Positions 22,375 through 23,580 of a DNA stretch of 23,580 nucleotides are shown one piece after another. Origin of the DNA: DATDRM01 sp035291705 (lineage in GTDB: Bacteria; Chloroflexota; Anaerolineae; Anaerolineales; UBA4823); the NCBI GenBank assembly GCA_035291705.1, contig DATDRM010000066.1:1-23580 (forward strand), in the 5' to 3' direction. How positions within the stretch are numbered: the stretch's first letter is position 1; each line of letters opens with the position of its first letter. Under the pieces are notes generated by a model. It ran no database searches. It worked only from the letters and a program-made list of their open reading frames with translations, and was not told the origin of the DNA. Made by a program: the position numbers and the translations under genes.

Positions 22375-23580
22375 ATGACCACATTGATCCCTGCTTCTCG
22401 TTCTCCCTGGTTGCACACATCGCGCCCTGACTTGATCGGTCTCTTGCACGCGGCTCTGGCTGTTGGGGCGCTGCGCTTCGCCCGCCAAACAGCACTTTCA
22501 TGGCTTGCCTACTACCCAGGCGACCTGCAGATCAAGTTTCTCTACGCCCGCGCTTTATCCCAGGCGGGTCAGGTGAAACAAGCTGCCAAAACGCTGACCG
22601 ATCTGTGCCAGGCCGATCCAGAAATGCTGGAGGTATGGGAACTGCTCTCCCGCACCTTGTCGGACGCCTATCCAGGGAGAAACTCCGATCCAGCCATCGC
22701 ATTCCAAATAGCTGATTGCCAGGCTGCCATCCACGCCCTGGGCAGCGATCCTGAGGGTTCTCTCCTGCTTCCCCATTGGGCGGATGGAATCCGTAAGGCG
22801 CGCCAGCTGCTCAGAGACGGCGACGCCGAAGCCGCAGAACAGCTCGTCCACGCCACCCTTTTAGTCGAGCCGCTGCCCCCTCTGGTCGCCATAACTCACT
22901 TGCAAGTCGCTGCCAACCTCGAGCTGCCTCATCGGGCGCTGCACGATCTGGCTGACCTTTATCATCACCGTTTCCCGGCCTGTCTGCTGCCAACCTTGAT
23001 GCTGGCAGAAGCGCTCATGGCCGGCGGCGATTCCGATCGTGCCGTCGCTCTGTTGCACCAGGTTGCCACGCAGGACGTCTGCGGGCAGGTTCCCACCCGT
23101 CTCTGGGGTGAAAGACACCCTTATCATGACCTCTGGCCAGAATGTCTGGAGGCTCCCCTGGAGATCCCCATCCCCGCTGATGTAGCCGCTCATCTGGGTT
23201 GGAACTGCCTGCCCGCACCCAGGACGCCTGTTGTCACCGTAGGGCAAGAAGCTATCTTGCCCTACCCCCTGGATACAATTGTCCATACCCAACCAACCGA
23301 TCTTACCCGGACATTGCTCGCCACCCAACCCGTAATCCACGGTATCAGTCCTGGCATAGACCTACCTCCCAGCTCCCCTGGTTCTTCCACTATCCCTGAA
23401 TCCTTGCTATCGGTTCAGTCCGAACTGGAACGCATCGCTGGTAGCCTGAAGCACGACCACCTGGCGCATGCTGATGGCCGTTTCCCGGTCTATGTGATCT
23501 TCACCACCCGCAGTGGCCTTGAAAAACAGTACGGCGCGCAAGGCATAAAAGCCATCGATCTGGAGATAAAACGCCTGGTC
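22375..23580 (+). CDS. Helical-repeat (TPR-like) protein, 3' partial
   Basis: An open frame starts at the ATG at 22375, 9 nt after the giant TPR gene stop, and runs 402 codons to the right edge without a stop. Residues 1-250 are TPR-like helices (DLIGLLHAALAVGALRFARQ, then YPGDLQIKFLYARALSQAGQVKQAAKTL and FPACLLPTLMLAEALMAGGDSDRAVALLHQV). Residues about 250-340 are Pro/Thr-rich. From about 345 a new domain begins (LLSVQSELERIAGSLKHDHL, then GRFPVYVIFTTRSGLEKQYG and AIDLEIKRLV), with an exposed beta strand followed by helix, as at the start of an alpha/beta hydrolase- or caspase-like fold. That domain is cut off, so its identity is open. No ribosome site is obvious, and translational coupling to the upstream gene is likely. 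Confidence 0.8.
   Translation, partial: MTTLIPASRSPWLHTSRPDLIGLLHAALAVGALRFARQTALSWLAYYPGDLQIKFLYARALSQAGQVKQAAKTLTDLCQADPEMLEVWELLSRTLSDAYPGRNSDPAIAFQIADCQAAIHALGSDPEGSLLLPHWADGIRKARQLLRDGDAEAAEQLVHATLLVEPLPPLVAITHLQVAANLELPHRALHDLADLYHHRFPACLLPTLMLAEALMAGGDSDRAVALLHQVATQDVCGQVPTRLWGERHPYHDLWPECLEAPLEIPIPADVAAHLGWNCLPAPRTPVVTVGQEAILPYPLDTIVHTQPTDLTRTLLATQPVIHGISPGIDLPPSSPGSSTIPESLLSVQSELERIAGSLKHDHLAHADGRFPVYVIFTTRSGLEKQYGAQGIKAIDLEIKRLV

Noticed and set aside
1..23580. CRISPR arrays, insertion sequences, prophage or defence genes
   Set aside because: No regularly spaced repeats, transposase-like frames or terminal inverted repeats were seen on either strand.

Overview
The window looks like a chromosomal segment of a Chloroflexota bacterium, most likely of the Anaerolineae type. 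This is inferred from gene content: a radical SAM protein followed by its DUF2344 partner, a tetratricopeptide (TPR) protein with an acidic linker full of P-x-W-L motifs and a ComEA-like helix-hairpin-helix, very large TPR proteins, and base composition that is moderately GC-rich by eye. No insertion sequence, CRISPR array, rRNA or phage gene is visible. All genes but one lie on the + strand.

Layout. 1-7250 is mostly housekeeping: a TPR/PxWL/HhH protein cut by the left edge, ndk, a convergent flippase on the minus strand, then a radical SAM gene and its DUF2344 partner behind an extended -10 promoter, then tRNA-Arg(CCG). 7340-12634 is a regulatory block: a small lipoprotein, a sigma-54 factor (rpoN) with an inserted Cys4 zinc-ribbon-like segment, a soluble PAS-GAF-PAS histidine kinase, and an NtrC-type response regulator that stops after its AAA+ domain and has no DNA-binding domain. 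12688-14034 is a protein of unknown function, possibly a TIM barrel. From 14048 to the right edge runs a tight co-directional series: an FtsZ homologue with an altered catalytic loop, an 81-residue protein, a membrane-anchored protein resembling a degenerate LytR-CpsA-Psr domain, a two-helix membrane protein, an 1849-residue TPR protein, and a further helical-repeat protein cut by the right edge.

The main observation is that -24/-12 sigma-54 promoter elements with exact spacing occur four times, each just upstream of a gene in the second half: the lipoprotein (7340), rpoN itself (8025), the 12688 gene (12649) and the FtsZ homologue (13998). A by-eye scan of both strands found no other copy of the full core motif. 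Together with the adjacent rpoN, kinase and activator, this reads as a self-contained sigma-54 regulon. Because the activator lacks a DNA-binding domain, it would act from solution, as FlgR of Helicobacter does. The apparent output is an operon built around an FtsZ-like filament protein, envelope proteins and very large TPR scaffolds. That suggests a conditional cell-division, morphogenesis or envelope-assembly programme, but the function is inference.

Limits: all calls were made by reading sequence and translations, without database searches. Family assignments for ndk, rpoN, the kinase, the regulator, FtsZ and the radical SAM pair are firm. Those for the LCP-like and 12688 proteins are tentative.
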